Of a stretch of DNA of 64,000 nucleotides, positions 8,983-15,535 are shown piece after piece. Origin of the DNA: Asticcacaulis sp. AC402 (GTDB lineage Bacteria > Pseudomonadota > Alphaproteobacteria > Caulobacterales > Caulobacteraceae); contig NZ_AWGC01000013.1 of assembly GCF_000495835.1 (NCBI RefSeq), positions 186,001 to 250,000 on the forward strand. Direction: 5' to 3'. How positions within the stretch are numbered: the stretch's first letter is position 1; each line of letters starts with the position of its first letter. The notes below the pieces were generated by a model that saw only the letters and a program-made list of their open reading frames with translations, had not been told where the DNA came from and searched no databases. The position numbers and the translations under genes are program-made.

Positions 8983-9579
8983 ATGCCATCGTCTCTGATT
9001 CTCGCTTCCGGTTCCGCCTCACGCGCTGCCCTGCTTACCGCCGCCGGCATTTCCTTCAGCAAAATTCCCGCCGATCTCGACGAGGACGCCATCAAGGACG
9101 ACGGCCTGGCACGCGGCATGAGCCCCAAGGCGATCGCCCTGAAGCTGGCCGAAGCCAAGGCGCTGCATGTCTCGGCGCGCAATCCCGGTCTGGTTCTGGG
9201 AGGCGATCAGGTGCTGCAGCTCGAGAAGGACCTGATCAGCAAGTCGCACACCCTTGACGACGCCCGCGACCTTTTAAGGCGGATGAGCGGCAAGACGCAT
9301 TACCTTCACGGCGGTCTGGCTCTGGCCGAGGGCGGCCACATTATCTGGTCGACGGTCGAAACGGCCGAAATGCATGTGCGCCGTCTCAGCGCTGACTATA
9401 TCGATGGCTACTTGGAACGTACCGGTGACAAGATCCTGAGCAGTGTCGGCTGTTACCAGCTGGAAGGTGAGGGCGTGCACCTCTTCGAAGCCATCCGCGG
9501 CGACTATTTTACGGTCCTGGGGCTTTCGCTGTTCCCGCTGTTGGCCCAGCTGCGCCATATGAGGATCGTGCCGGCATGA
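8983..9579 (+). CDS. Maf/YceF-type nucleoside triphosphate pyrophosphatase
   Basis: Maf proteins hydrolyse non-canonical or modified NTPs to NMP and pyrophosphate. It has 198 residues from the ATG at 8983, with AAGGA about 8 bases upstream. The N-terminal loop reads LASGSASRAALL, where the usual SPRR/SPWRR has become SASRAA. The GGDQVLQLEKDLISK segment resembles the GSDQV stretch of E. coli YceF, a 7-methyl-GTP pyrophosphatase, rather than the ADTVV of classical Maf, so I lean to YceF-type specificity. It overlaps aroE by 4 bp and heads maf-aroE-coaE. Confidence 0.88.
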   Translation: MPSSLILASGSASRAALLTAAGISFSKIPADLDEDAIKDDGLARGMSPKAIALKLAEAKALHVSARNPGLVLGGDQVLQLEKDLISKSHTLDDARDLLRRMSGKTHYLHGGLALAEGGHIIWSTVETAEMHVRRLSADYIDGYLERTGDKILSSVGCYQLEGEGVHLFEAIRGDYFTVLGLSLFPLLAQLRHMRIVPA

Positions 9580-10430
9580 TCGATATGGACTCCCTGCCCA
9601 CAGGTGCCGCCCGTGTAGCCGCCGTCGTCGGCCAGCCTGTCCACCATTCGCTGAGCCCTTTCCTGCATAACGCCTGGCTGCGACACCTGAAGCTGAACGG
9701 CGTCTATGCCGCCTTTGGGCCTAAGGACGAACGCGGCTTTGACAGACTGATCCTGTCGTGCCGTAGCAATGGCATCAGGGGTTTGAACGTTACAGCACCT
9801 TTCAAGGAACAGGCTCTGTCTCTGGCCGATACCGTGGCCGCGTCGGCACGGGCCTGCGGTTCCGCCAATCTGTTGACCTTCGATGACGACGGCCAGATCC
9901 ACGCCCAAAGCACGGACGGCCATGGTCTGATCCGTGCTTTTGAACTGCAGGCACCCAACTGTGACCTCAGCGCCGGCCCAGTGGTGGTCATGGGCGCCGG
10001 CGGGGCGTCCCGTGCGGCGGTTGCGGCCATGCTGGACGCCGGTTCGCCAGAGGTTCGCATTGTCAATCGCACCTTGGCCCGTGCCGAGGAAGTGGTTTTC
10101 GCCTTTCCGGGCGGCAAAGTCACCGCCTTCGAGCTGACCCAGGTCGATCGCGCGTTTCGTGGCGCGGTTGCTGTGATCAATGCCGCCTCAGGTGGGCCCC
10201 TGCCCCTGTTCGATGCGCTCGATACGGCCGCGACCATCATGGACATGACCTACCGGCCTCTACGTACCAGCTGGTTGTCCGCAGCTGCAGAATGCGGGTT
10301 GGGCACGGTCGACGGGCTGAACATGCTGATTGAACAGGCGAGGCCATCGTTCGAAGCCTTCTATGACGTAGCGCCCGACCCGGCTTTCGACATCCGAGGC
10401 CTGGCTCTGCATTACCTCGGTGAAGCATGA
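9576..10430 (+). CDS. aroE: Shikimate dehydrogenase (NADP+)
   Basis: AroE reduces 3-dehydroshikimate to shikimate in aromatic amino-acid biosynthesis. It has 284 residues. Substrate-binding SLSPFLHN lies at 25-32, and NVTAPFK at 71-77 holds the catalytic Lys. The NADP-binding glycine loop VVMGAGGASRA lies near 137-147. It overlaps maf upstream and coaE downstream by 4 bp (ATGA) on each side, so the three are translationally coupled. The same order occurs beside the Caulobacter origin. Confidence 0.95.
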   Translation: MIDMDSLPTGAARVAAVVGQPVHHSLSPFLHNAWLRHLKLNGVYAAFGPKDERGFDRLILSCRSNGIRGLNVTAPFKEQALSLADTVAASARACGSANLLTFDDDGQIHAQSTDGHGLIRAFELQAPNCDLSAGPVVVMGAGGASRAAVAAMLDAGSPEVRIVNRTLARAEEVVFAFPGGKVTAFELTQVDRAFRGAVAVINAASGGPLPLFDALDTAATIMDMTYRPLRTSWLSAAAECGLGTVDGLNMLIEQARPSFEAFYDVAPDPAFDIRGLALHYLGEA

Positions 10431-11005
10431 TAAAACTGGGCCTGACCGGATCGATCGGCATGGGCAAGTCGACCATTGCTGACATGTTCGAAGCCGAGGG
10501 AGTCCCTGTCTGGGATGCAGATGAAGCCGTCCATCGTCTCTATGCCCAGTCCGAACCGCTGAAAGCTGCCCTCACCCAGGCCTTCGGCGATGTCCTCACC
10601 GACCATACCGTTGATCGGGTAAAGTTGCTGGCGTCGCTGAACGGCCGGTTCGACGCTTTGAACGCCCTGGTTCATCCGGCGACGGTGGCTGATCGCGAGG
10701 ATTTTCTCTCACGAAACGCTGGCGCTGCTTTGGTCGTCGCCGATATCCCGCTACTCTTTGAAACGGGCGCGGAAGCCACAGTTGACAAGGTCCTGGTCGT
10801 CAGCGCCCCGGCGCAAATCCAGGCTGAACGTGTACTGAAGCGACCAGGCATGACTCCGGAAAAGTTCGACTCAATCCTGTCTCGCCAGATGCCGGATGCC
10901 GAAAAACGCCGCCGCGCCGATTTCGTCATAGATACTGCCCAAAGCCTCGAGACCTGCCGCGAAGATGTCCGAAAGATCATTCTTCTCCTGACAAGCGACT
11001 CTTGA
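10427..11005 (+). CDS. coaE: Dephospho-CoA kinase
   Basis: CoaE phosphorylates the 3'-OH of dephospho-CoA, the last step of coenzyme A synthesis. It has 192 residues with Walker A GLTGSIGMGKST at 5-16 and the family DADxxVH segment (WDADEAVHRLY) shortly after. Its start overlaps the aroE stop by 4 bp. A 31-bp gap separates it from dnaQ, so the operon probably continues into dnaQ. Confidence 0.96.
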   Translation: MIKLGLTGSIGMGKSTIADMFEAEGVPVWDADEAVHRLYAQSEPLKAALTQAFGDVLTDHTVDRVKLLASLNGRFDALNALVHPATVADREDFLSRNAGAALVVADIPLLFETGAEATVDKVLVVSAPAQIQAERVLKRPGMTPEKFDSILSRQMPDAEKRRRADFVIDTAQSLETCREDVRKIILLLTSDS

Positions 11006-11036
11006 AATTGACCACCGAACACCCGCAAAGATAAGC

Positions 11037-11726
11037 ATGGCCTTAGAAATCGTTCTCGACACCGAAACCACCGGCATTGACCACCGCAAGGGCCACCGCC
11101 TGATCGAAATCGGCTGCATCGAGATCGAGGACCTGTTGCCGACCGGCCGGACCTTCCACCACTATGTCGATCCGGAACGCGAGATCGAAGCCGACGCCAT
11201 TCGTGTCCACGGCATCAGCAACGAAAAGGTTCGCGGCAAACCGAAGTTTAGCCACATCTGTGACGAATTATGCGAATTCATCGGCGACAAGCGCATTATT
11301 GCGCACAATGCCGCTTTCGACCGTGGATTTATCAATATGGAGATGCAACGTATCAGCCGGGCCTGTCACCCGGACGACCAGTGGGTTGATACGCTGGAAC
11401 TGGCTCGCCACAAGTTTCCTGGCATGGCCAATTCCCTCGACGCCCTGTGCCGGCGCTTCAACATATCCCTGGCTGAACGCGACCTGCACGGCGCCTTGAT
11501 AGACGCTCGCCTGCTGGCCAGCGTCTATCTTGAACTGTTAGGCGGCAAGGAGCGCGGTTTGGATCTGGAAATGGCGTCGGCGCGGATCGAAGCGGTCCAG
11601 GTCGCCAATCCGATCAGCTATGGCGCCAGGACACGCCCCCTCGCCCCGCGCATTACATCGGCTGAAGCCGCGGCACACGAGGCTTTCGTCTCCAAGTATC
11701 TCAAAGACAAATCCTTGTGGAAATGA
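11037..11726 (+). CDS. dnaQ: DNA polymerase III epsilon subunit, 3'-5' proofreading exonuclease
   Basis: DnaQ is the proofreading exonuclease of the replicative polymerase. It has 229 residues of the DEDDh class: ExoI DTETTG (Asp8, Glu10), ExoII HNAAFDRGF (Asp95), ExoIII HGALIDA (His151, Asp156). The tail after about residue 185 should tether it to the alpha subunit. It is the last gene of maf-aroE-coaE-dnaQ and is followed at once by a strong intrinsic terminator. Confidence 0.96.
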   Translation: MALEIVLDTETTGIDHRKGHRLIEIGCIEIEDLLPTGRTFHHYVDPEREIEADAIRVHGISNEKVRGKPKFSHICDELCEFIGDKRIIAHNAAFDRGFINMEMQRISRACHPDDQWVDTLELARHKFPGMANSLDALCRRFNISLAERDLHGALIDARLLASVYLELLGGKERGLDLEMASARIEAVQVANPISYGARTRPLAPRITSAEAAAHEAFVSKYLKDKSLWK

Positions 11727-11727
11727 A

Positions 11728-11753
11728 AAAGCCCGTTGTGAACAACGGGCTTT
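11728..11753. terminator. Bidirectional intrinsic terminator after dnaQ
   Basis: A 9-bp perfect stem GCCCGTTGT/ACAACGGGC with a 2-base loop is flanked by an A-run on the left and TTT on the right. It starts 2 bp after the dnaQ stop and could also serve the converging secB transcript. Confidence 0.85.
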
Positions 11754-11873
11754 AGAGCGCAATCCGACAAAGTGGACGCTACCGCACGGGCGCTCCCGTT
11801 TTCGGACAAATTGCGCGACAAAATAAAAACTTAGAGCGAGATGGCGATTCTACCTAAAGCCATCCCGCTCTAA
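11752..11873 (-). repeat. Family-1 composite palindromic repeat, copy A (inverted orientation)
   Basis: Two imperfect palindromes lie side by side. The first (11752-11827) has the ends AGAGCGCAATCCGA and TCGGACAAATTGCGCGACAAAA. The second (11831-11873) has arms TTAGAGCGAGATGGC and GCCATCCCGCTCTAA. The same units occur at 28971, 48836 and 55511. This copy is the most diverged in its middle part and lies between the convergent dnaQ and secB. Confidence 0.8.
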
Positions 11874-11894
11874 ACGACAGTTTTATGGTGAGGC

Positions 11895-12374
11895 CTAGGC
11901 CTCACCGGCGGCCGCTTGATTTTGCAGCTGCGACTTTTGCTGGGTATAGAGGGATGCGAAGTCGATAGGCTCCAGGAAGAAGGGCGGGACAAAGCCACCG
12001 TCCGCGGTGACGTCCGCAATAACGCGGCGAGCGAACGGGAACAGGTAGCGCGGACATTCCACCAGCAGGGTAGGCTCCATCAGCTCTGGCGGGATGTTGA
12101 CGAGCTGGAAAAGGCCACCATAAACCAGTTCGATGTTGAACATCGGGCCTTCCGGTGTCGTTGCCCGGACATTCAGCTTCAGGTCGACTTCAAACATGCC
12201 GTCTTCGCGGCCCCGGGCGCTCATCTCGACACCCAAGTCGATCTCGGGCCGCGATTCCATGCGCAGGGAGTTCGGCGCGCGCGGATTTTCGAACGAAAAA
12301 TCGCGGATGAACTGTGCAATGATCTGCATGTTGGGGACCGGCGGCGAACCGGGGGTGACGGGGGTCTCAGTCAT
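11895..12374 (-). CDS. secB: SecB, protein-export chaperone
   Basis: SecB keeps preproteins unfolded and hands them to SecA. It has 159 residues from the ATG at 12374. I prefer this start because the tail [13 protein letters not shown] is a typical disordered SecB N-terminus and a GGAG lies about 10 bases upstream; the frame stays open 28 codons further. The core sequence ([44 protein letters not shown]) matches the family throughout. It is divergent from the Tim44-like gene, a pairing common in alphaproteobacteria. Confidence 0.95.
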   Translation of the reverse strand: MTETPVTPGSPPVPNMQIIAQFIRDFSFENPRAPNSLRMESRPEIDLGVEMSARGREDGMFEVDLKLNVRATTPEGPMFNIELVYGGLFQLVNIPPELMEPTLLVECPRYLFPFARRVIADVTADGGFVPPFFLEPIDFASLYTQQKSQLQNQAAAGEA

Positions 12375-12543
12375 AAACTCTAGGCTCCGGAGGATTGCGC
12401 CCAAGGAGAGTGGCGCAGGTTTCGACACGCCCCTATCAGATAAGATTGTCTTAGGCAACGAAACGAACAGTTCACATTCGGCAATCTTATCCTATATAGG
12501 GAAGGTTGATCGCCTTATTAGCCGATTGAAAAGAGATTCCGTC

Positions 12544-13200
12544 TTGGACAACATGGTCGCCCTCATTATTTTCGCCATCGTCGCCGTGGTGATTTTGTTC
12601 CAGCTCTACAATGTGCTCGGGCGCAAGGTAGGCTTTCGTGCCGAAGACAAGCCAGTAACCGTCAAGGGTGACGAATTCGGTGATCTCACCGGCAAGGCCG
12701 ATAAACAGGTCGAGACGTCGCGCATGCCGAACCTCGACATGCTCAAGACCCGCGACGCCAGTTTTAACGAATTGAATTTCCTAGAAAAAGCTCGAGAAAC
12801 CTACGAGCAGGTGGTCATCGCGTTTCATAAGGGCGAGCTGGAATCCGTAAAGGACAAGCTGTCCGACGCCGTCTATGGCGTCTTCGCCAAGGCGCTGATC
12901 GACCATGTGGCGCCGGAGGAAACTCTGAGCTTCGTCGATCAGCCCAAGGCCGACATCGACCATATCGACTTCAAGGACGAGATTGCTCAGATTCGGGTCC
13001 GTTTTCTGTCGGAACTGGTGTTTGAAAAGGTGGATGCCCCGGTAGAAAGCGCTGAGTCGGCTGTACCAACCACAAAGATTGATTCCCCAAAGATACACCG
13101 CCGCCACAAGCGAACAGCCGAATACTGGACCTTCCAGAAGGGCGTGCGCGTTTCAAACAGCCCTTGGCTGCTGACCAAGGTCGGAGCCGCCAAGCCTTGA
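12544..13200 (+). CDS. Tim44/TimA-like membrane-anchored protein
   Basis: This protein has about 218 residues. It has an N-terminal membrane anchor (MVALIIFAIVAVVILFQLY), a charged linker, and a C-terminal Tim44-type domain starting around FNELNFLEKARETYEQVV. Bacterial Tim44 homologues sit at the inner membrane, and Caulobacter has one, but their role in export or membrane quality control is not settled. I take the TTG at 12544, preceded by AAGAGA at 7 bases; an ATG at 12553 is the alternative and would remove three residues. It is divergent from secB and upstream of mltA. Confidence 0.82.
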   Translation: MDNMVALIIFAIVAVVILFQLYNVLGRKVGFRAEDKPVTVKGDEFGDLTGKADKQVETSRMPNLDMLKTRDASFNELNFLEKARETYEQVVIAFHKGELESVKDKLSDAVYGVFAKALIDHVAPEETLSFVDQPKADIDHIDFKDEIAQIRVRFLSELVFEKVDAPVESAESAVPTTKIDSPKIHRRHKRTAEYWTFQKGVRVSNSPWLLTKVGAAKP

Positions 13201-13210
13201 CGTGCAAAGG

Positions 13211-13285
13211 CCTGACTCACCGGGGCCTGACTCACCGGGGCCTGACTCACCGGGGCCTGACTCACTAGGGCCAAGGTCACCGGGG
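13211..13285 (+). repeat. 15-bp tandem repeat upstream of mltA
   Basis: Three exact copies of CCTGACTCACCGGGG start at 13211, 13226 and 13241. They are followed by two diverged copies at 13256 (CCTGACTCACTAGGG) and 13271 (CCAAGGTCACCGGGG). The unit is a multiple of three, so the frame leading into mltA stays open through it (PDSPG repeats). It lies in the 142-bp gap between the Tim44-like gene and mltA. Confidence 0.9.
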
Positions 13286-13342
13286 CTTGACCGGTTTCGG
13301 CTAACAGATCAGAGTGCCCGGTGTCAGGTGTGGAGGGTGAGC

Positions 13343-14494
13343 ATGTTCAAGAGAATCGGGATCGGTTTGGGATTGGCCGCTGCTCTGGTGGTGTCCGCCT
13401 GCGTTGAAACACCCAAGATACCGCCGGTGGTAACACCTCCTGTCGAAACGCCAGTTCCTGTTCCTACGCCCGGCATTAACCCGGTTCCCGCAGCCATGCG
13501 GCTTGACACCTTGCCCGGCTGGGCTGCCAGCGACGCCTTTATCGCCCTGGAAGCCTTGCGTGCCACCTGCATTTACAAACAAGGCCGGCAGTATGTTCAG
13601 GTCTGTGCCGATCTCGCTAAACAGGAGTTCCATTCATCTGTCGAGATAAAGACCTTTCTCAACAGCCATCTTCAGGTCGAGATGGTTTCGGGCGAAGGTC
13701 TGCTTACCGGCTACTATGTCCCGGACTATCAGGCGCAATATACGCCCAACGCGGAATTTTCTCAGCCAGTGCGACCCAAGCCGGGTGACCTGGTCGTGAT
13801 TCCGGGTTCGCAGCTTACCCCACCGTCGACAGCCGCCAAGATTGCCGCACGCAAGATTGGTGACACATATGTTCCCTATTATTCTCGCGCCGAAATAGAG
13901 TTGATGCCGGTTACGACGGGCTATTACATGCGACCCGAAGACTATTTCTTCATGCAGCTTCAGGGTTCAGCGTTTCTGACGACGCCGGACGGCAAGACGG
14001 TCTATTCGGCCTACGCCGCCGACAATGGCCGGCCGTTTGTCGGCATTGCCAAGGTGATGCAGGAGCGCGGCTACCTCGCGCCGAACCAGACCTCGGGCGA
14101 CAATATTCATAAATGGCTCGCGGACCATCGCGGTCCGGAAGCGAGGGAGGTGATGAACGCCAATCCGCGTTACGGCTTTTTTGTGATCCAGCCGGATCGA
14201 ACATCACCGGTCGGCGCCTCGGGCCTGTCCTTGCCACCGGGCTCGGCCATTGCCGTCGATCCGATCCTGAACGCTCTGGGAGATCTGTTCTGGATCGATG
14301 CCAATGCTGGTACTTTGGCCGACGCGTTTCCGGTCTATCAACGGCTTGTGTCGGCTCTGGATACGGGCGGAGCGATCAAGGGTCAGGTCCGGGCAGATCT
14401 CTACATCGGTCATGGCACCAAGGCCGGTACCGAAGCTGGTAGGATCAAGCACAAGCTGAAAATGTGGCGGATCGTACCGTTTGTTGTTGAATGA
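13343..14494 (+). CDS. mltA: MltA-family membrane-bound lytic murein transglycosylase (lipoprotein)
   Basis: MltA cleaves the MurNAc-GlcNAc bond of peptidoglycan non-hydrolytically, leaving 1,6-anhydro ends. It has 383 residues from the ATG at 13343, preceded by GGAGG. It has a lipoprotein signal peptide with lipobox LVVSA|C (Cys20), then a Pro/Val-rich linker, then the MltA barrel domain. The C-terminal 3D domain includes ADLYIGHGTKAGTEAGRIK, whose Asp is the catalytic candidate. Other recognisable motifs are GEGLLTGYYVP and GYYMRPEDYFFMQLQGS. The frame is open upstream through the tandem repeat, but the signal peptide fixes the start. Confidence 0.93.
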   Translation: MFKRIGIGLGLAAALVVSACVETPKIPPVVTPPVETPVPVPTPGINPVPAAMRLDTLPGWAASDAFIALEALRATCIYKQGRQYVQVCADLAKQEFHSSVEIKTFLNSHLQVEMVSGEGLLTGYYVPDYQAQYTPNAEFSQPVRPKPGDLVVIPGSQLTPPSTAAKIAARKIGDTYVPYYSRAEIELMPVTTGYYMRPEDYFFMQLQGSAFLTTPDGKTVYSAYAADNGRPFVGIAKVMQERGYLAPNQTSGDNIHKWLADHRGPEAREVMNANPRYGFFVIQPDRTSPVGASGLSLPPGSAIAVDPILNALGDLFWIDANAGTLADAFPVYQRLVSALDTGGAIKGQVRADLYIGHGTKAGTEAGRIKHKLKMWRIVPFVVE

Positions 14495-14538
14495 TACTAA
14501 TTGTCGTCGACGGGTAACGCGTAGCGCCCTTAGTTACA

Positions 14539-14571
14539 ATACCAAGCTTCATTCTTTATGAGGCTTAGTAT
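14539..14571. repeat. Imperfect hairpin after mltA
   Basis: Arms ATACCAAGCTTCAT and ATGAGGCTTAGTAT pair over 14 positions with one mismatch and one wobble around a TCTTT loop. It lies 45 bp after mltA, between convergent genes. It has no T-run, so it may be a transcript-end structure rather than a classical terminator. Confidence 0.5.
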
Positions 14572-14655
14572 AAGCAAGGATTCAGCAACGACACGACAAA
14601 GTTCGTCTCATGTGGTTCGTGGTTAGACTTGCCCGTTCCACAGGCCTAAGCCGGA

Positions 14656-15078
14656 TCAGAATATATCAAACACCAGCCGGATGGTCTGCAAACACAGCAG
14701 ACCCAGAACACCAGAGCTGGCGATAAAAATGCAGAACCGAACTACGGCCTCGTTCCAGGTTGCCTGGACGATCGAATGGACCACCCGCAAAGCCACATAC
14801 AGCCATGCCAGATATTCCAGGTCGGGGCTGTTCAGGCCATAAATGTAGATACCGAGACTCAGGGCATAAAACAGGGTCGGCTGTTCCAGCAGATTGTTGT
14901 AATTGTCGGCTGGCCACTGCGCCTGCGGCGGCAGGCTACGCGCCGCGTCGCGGGCCCGCAGGTTCGGTTCGGTCACCGCATAATGCCACAAGGCGGGCAG
15001 CCGCCGGACATAGAGCCAGACGAGCATGACCATCGACCAGGCAATAAGGACGAGAACAGGCTGTATCATGCCATTCAT
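14656..15078 (-). CDS. MAPEG-family integral membrane protein
   Basis: This protein has 140 residues with about four membrane segments (near 5-24, 69-85, 90-108 and 115-137). The pattern W..YV.RLPA...A..EPNLRARDAAR and NLLEQPTLFYAL is typical of MAPEG proteins, whose eukaryotic members act in eicosanoid and glutathione metabolism. The bacterial role is unknown. I use the ATG at 15078; a TTG three codons upstream is possible. It stands alone, convergent with mltA. Confidence 0.85.
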   Translation of the reverse strand: MNGMIQPVLVLIAWSMVMLVWLYVRRLPALWHYAVTEPNLRARDAARSLPPQAQWPADNYNNLLEQPTLFYALSLGIYIYGLNSPDLEYLAWLYVALRVVHSIVQATWNEAVVRFCIFIASSGVLGLLCLQTIRLVFDIF

Positions 15079-15185
15079 GCTAAACAAGAATGGTGAAGAT
15101 TGCGTTGCTTAAGCACCTGAAAGTTATGAATTTTCCCTAAATTAGACCTTTCCGAATCCTTAAGCAAACTCACACAAGTGTGATA

Positions 15186-15387
15186 CCAGACGCTCTGGTG
15201 GCTCACCCCCTGGGGTGGTAAAAATGGGGGTATTGAGACGTGCCTCTCTCACGGCTCAAACACGGGTTCGCGGGCTTATCATGCCTCTTCCGGTGGTGAT
15301 ACGAAACAGCTGCGGTCCTGTTTTCCCCCCAGTGGAAGACGAATGCGGCTTCCAAGACCGCCGGCCTTGAACAGGCTGGCGGTTTTT
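15186..15387 (+). ncRNA. Candidate structured small RNA or attenuated leader upstream of gdhZ
   Basis: Successive hairpins can be drawn: ACCAGA/TCTGGT, CACCCC/GGGGTG, TTGAG-CGTG/CACG-CTCAA (15233-15259), TATCA/TGATA, AAACAG/CTGTTT and GGAAG/CTTCC. They end in a terminator (ACCGCC-GCCT/AGGC-GGCGGT plus TTTT, 15357-15387). A terminator with no protein gene upstream on its strand suggests a separate RNA or an attenuated gdhZ leader. I could not match it to 6S, SRP, tmRNA, RNase P or a known riboswitch. Confidence 0.35.
15357..15387 (+). terminator. Intrinsic terminator upstream of gdhZ
   Basis: The stem ACCGCC(g)GCCT / AGGC(t)GGCGGT has a 5-base loop and is followed by TTTT and TCGTTTC. It is oriented on the plus strand and lies about 150 bp before gdhZ. 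Confidence 0.7.
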
Positions 15388-15535
15388 CGTTTCTATTGAA
15401 GCTATCGGGTGACACCCAGGGCGGGTTTTGTTAAACAATCCGCGCCACAATCACGCCTTGGCGGGAACGTAAAGAGCCGGCGGCCAAGCCGTGCCCAGAC
15501 TTTCCACTACGTGCGGCCGGGTTAAGGAAATAGCT

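Larger units (their letters stand above)
15079..15535. other. Intergenic region between the MAPEG gene and gdhZ
   Basis: 457 bp lie between divergent genes. The left 100 bp are AT-rich and may hold both promoters (TTAAG half-sites near 15110 and 15160). The middle contains a run of hairpins ending in an intrinsic terminator (see 15186-15387). The last 50 bp hold the gdhZ ribosome-binding site. I see no convincing protein-coding gene. Confidence 0.5.

Noticed and set aside
15203-15415. 70-codon minus-strand frame upstream of gdhZ
   Set aside because: No ribosome-binding site and no coding signature; it lies over the hairpin-rich candidate RNA.
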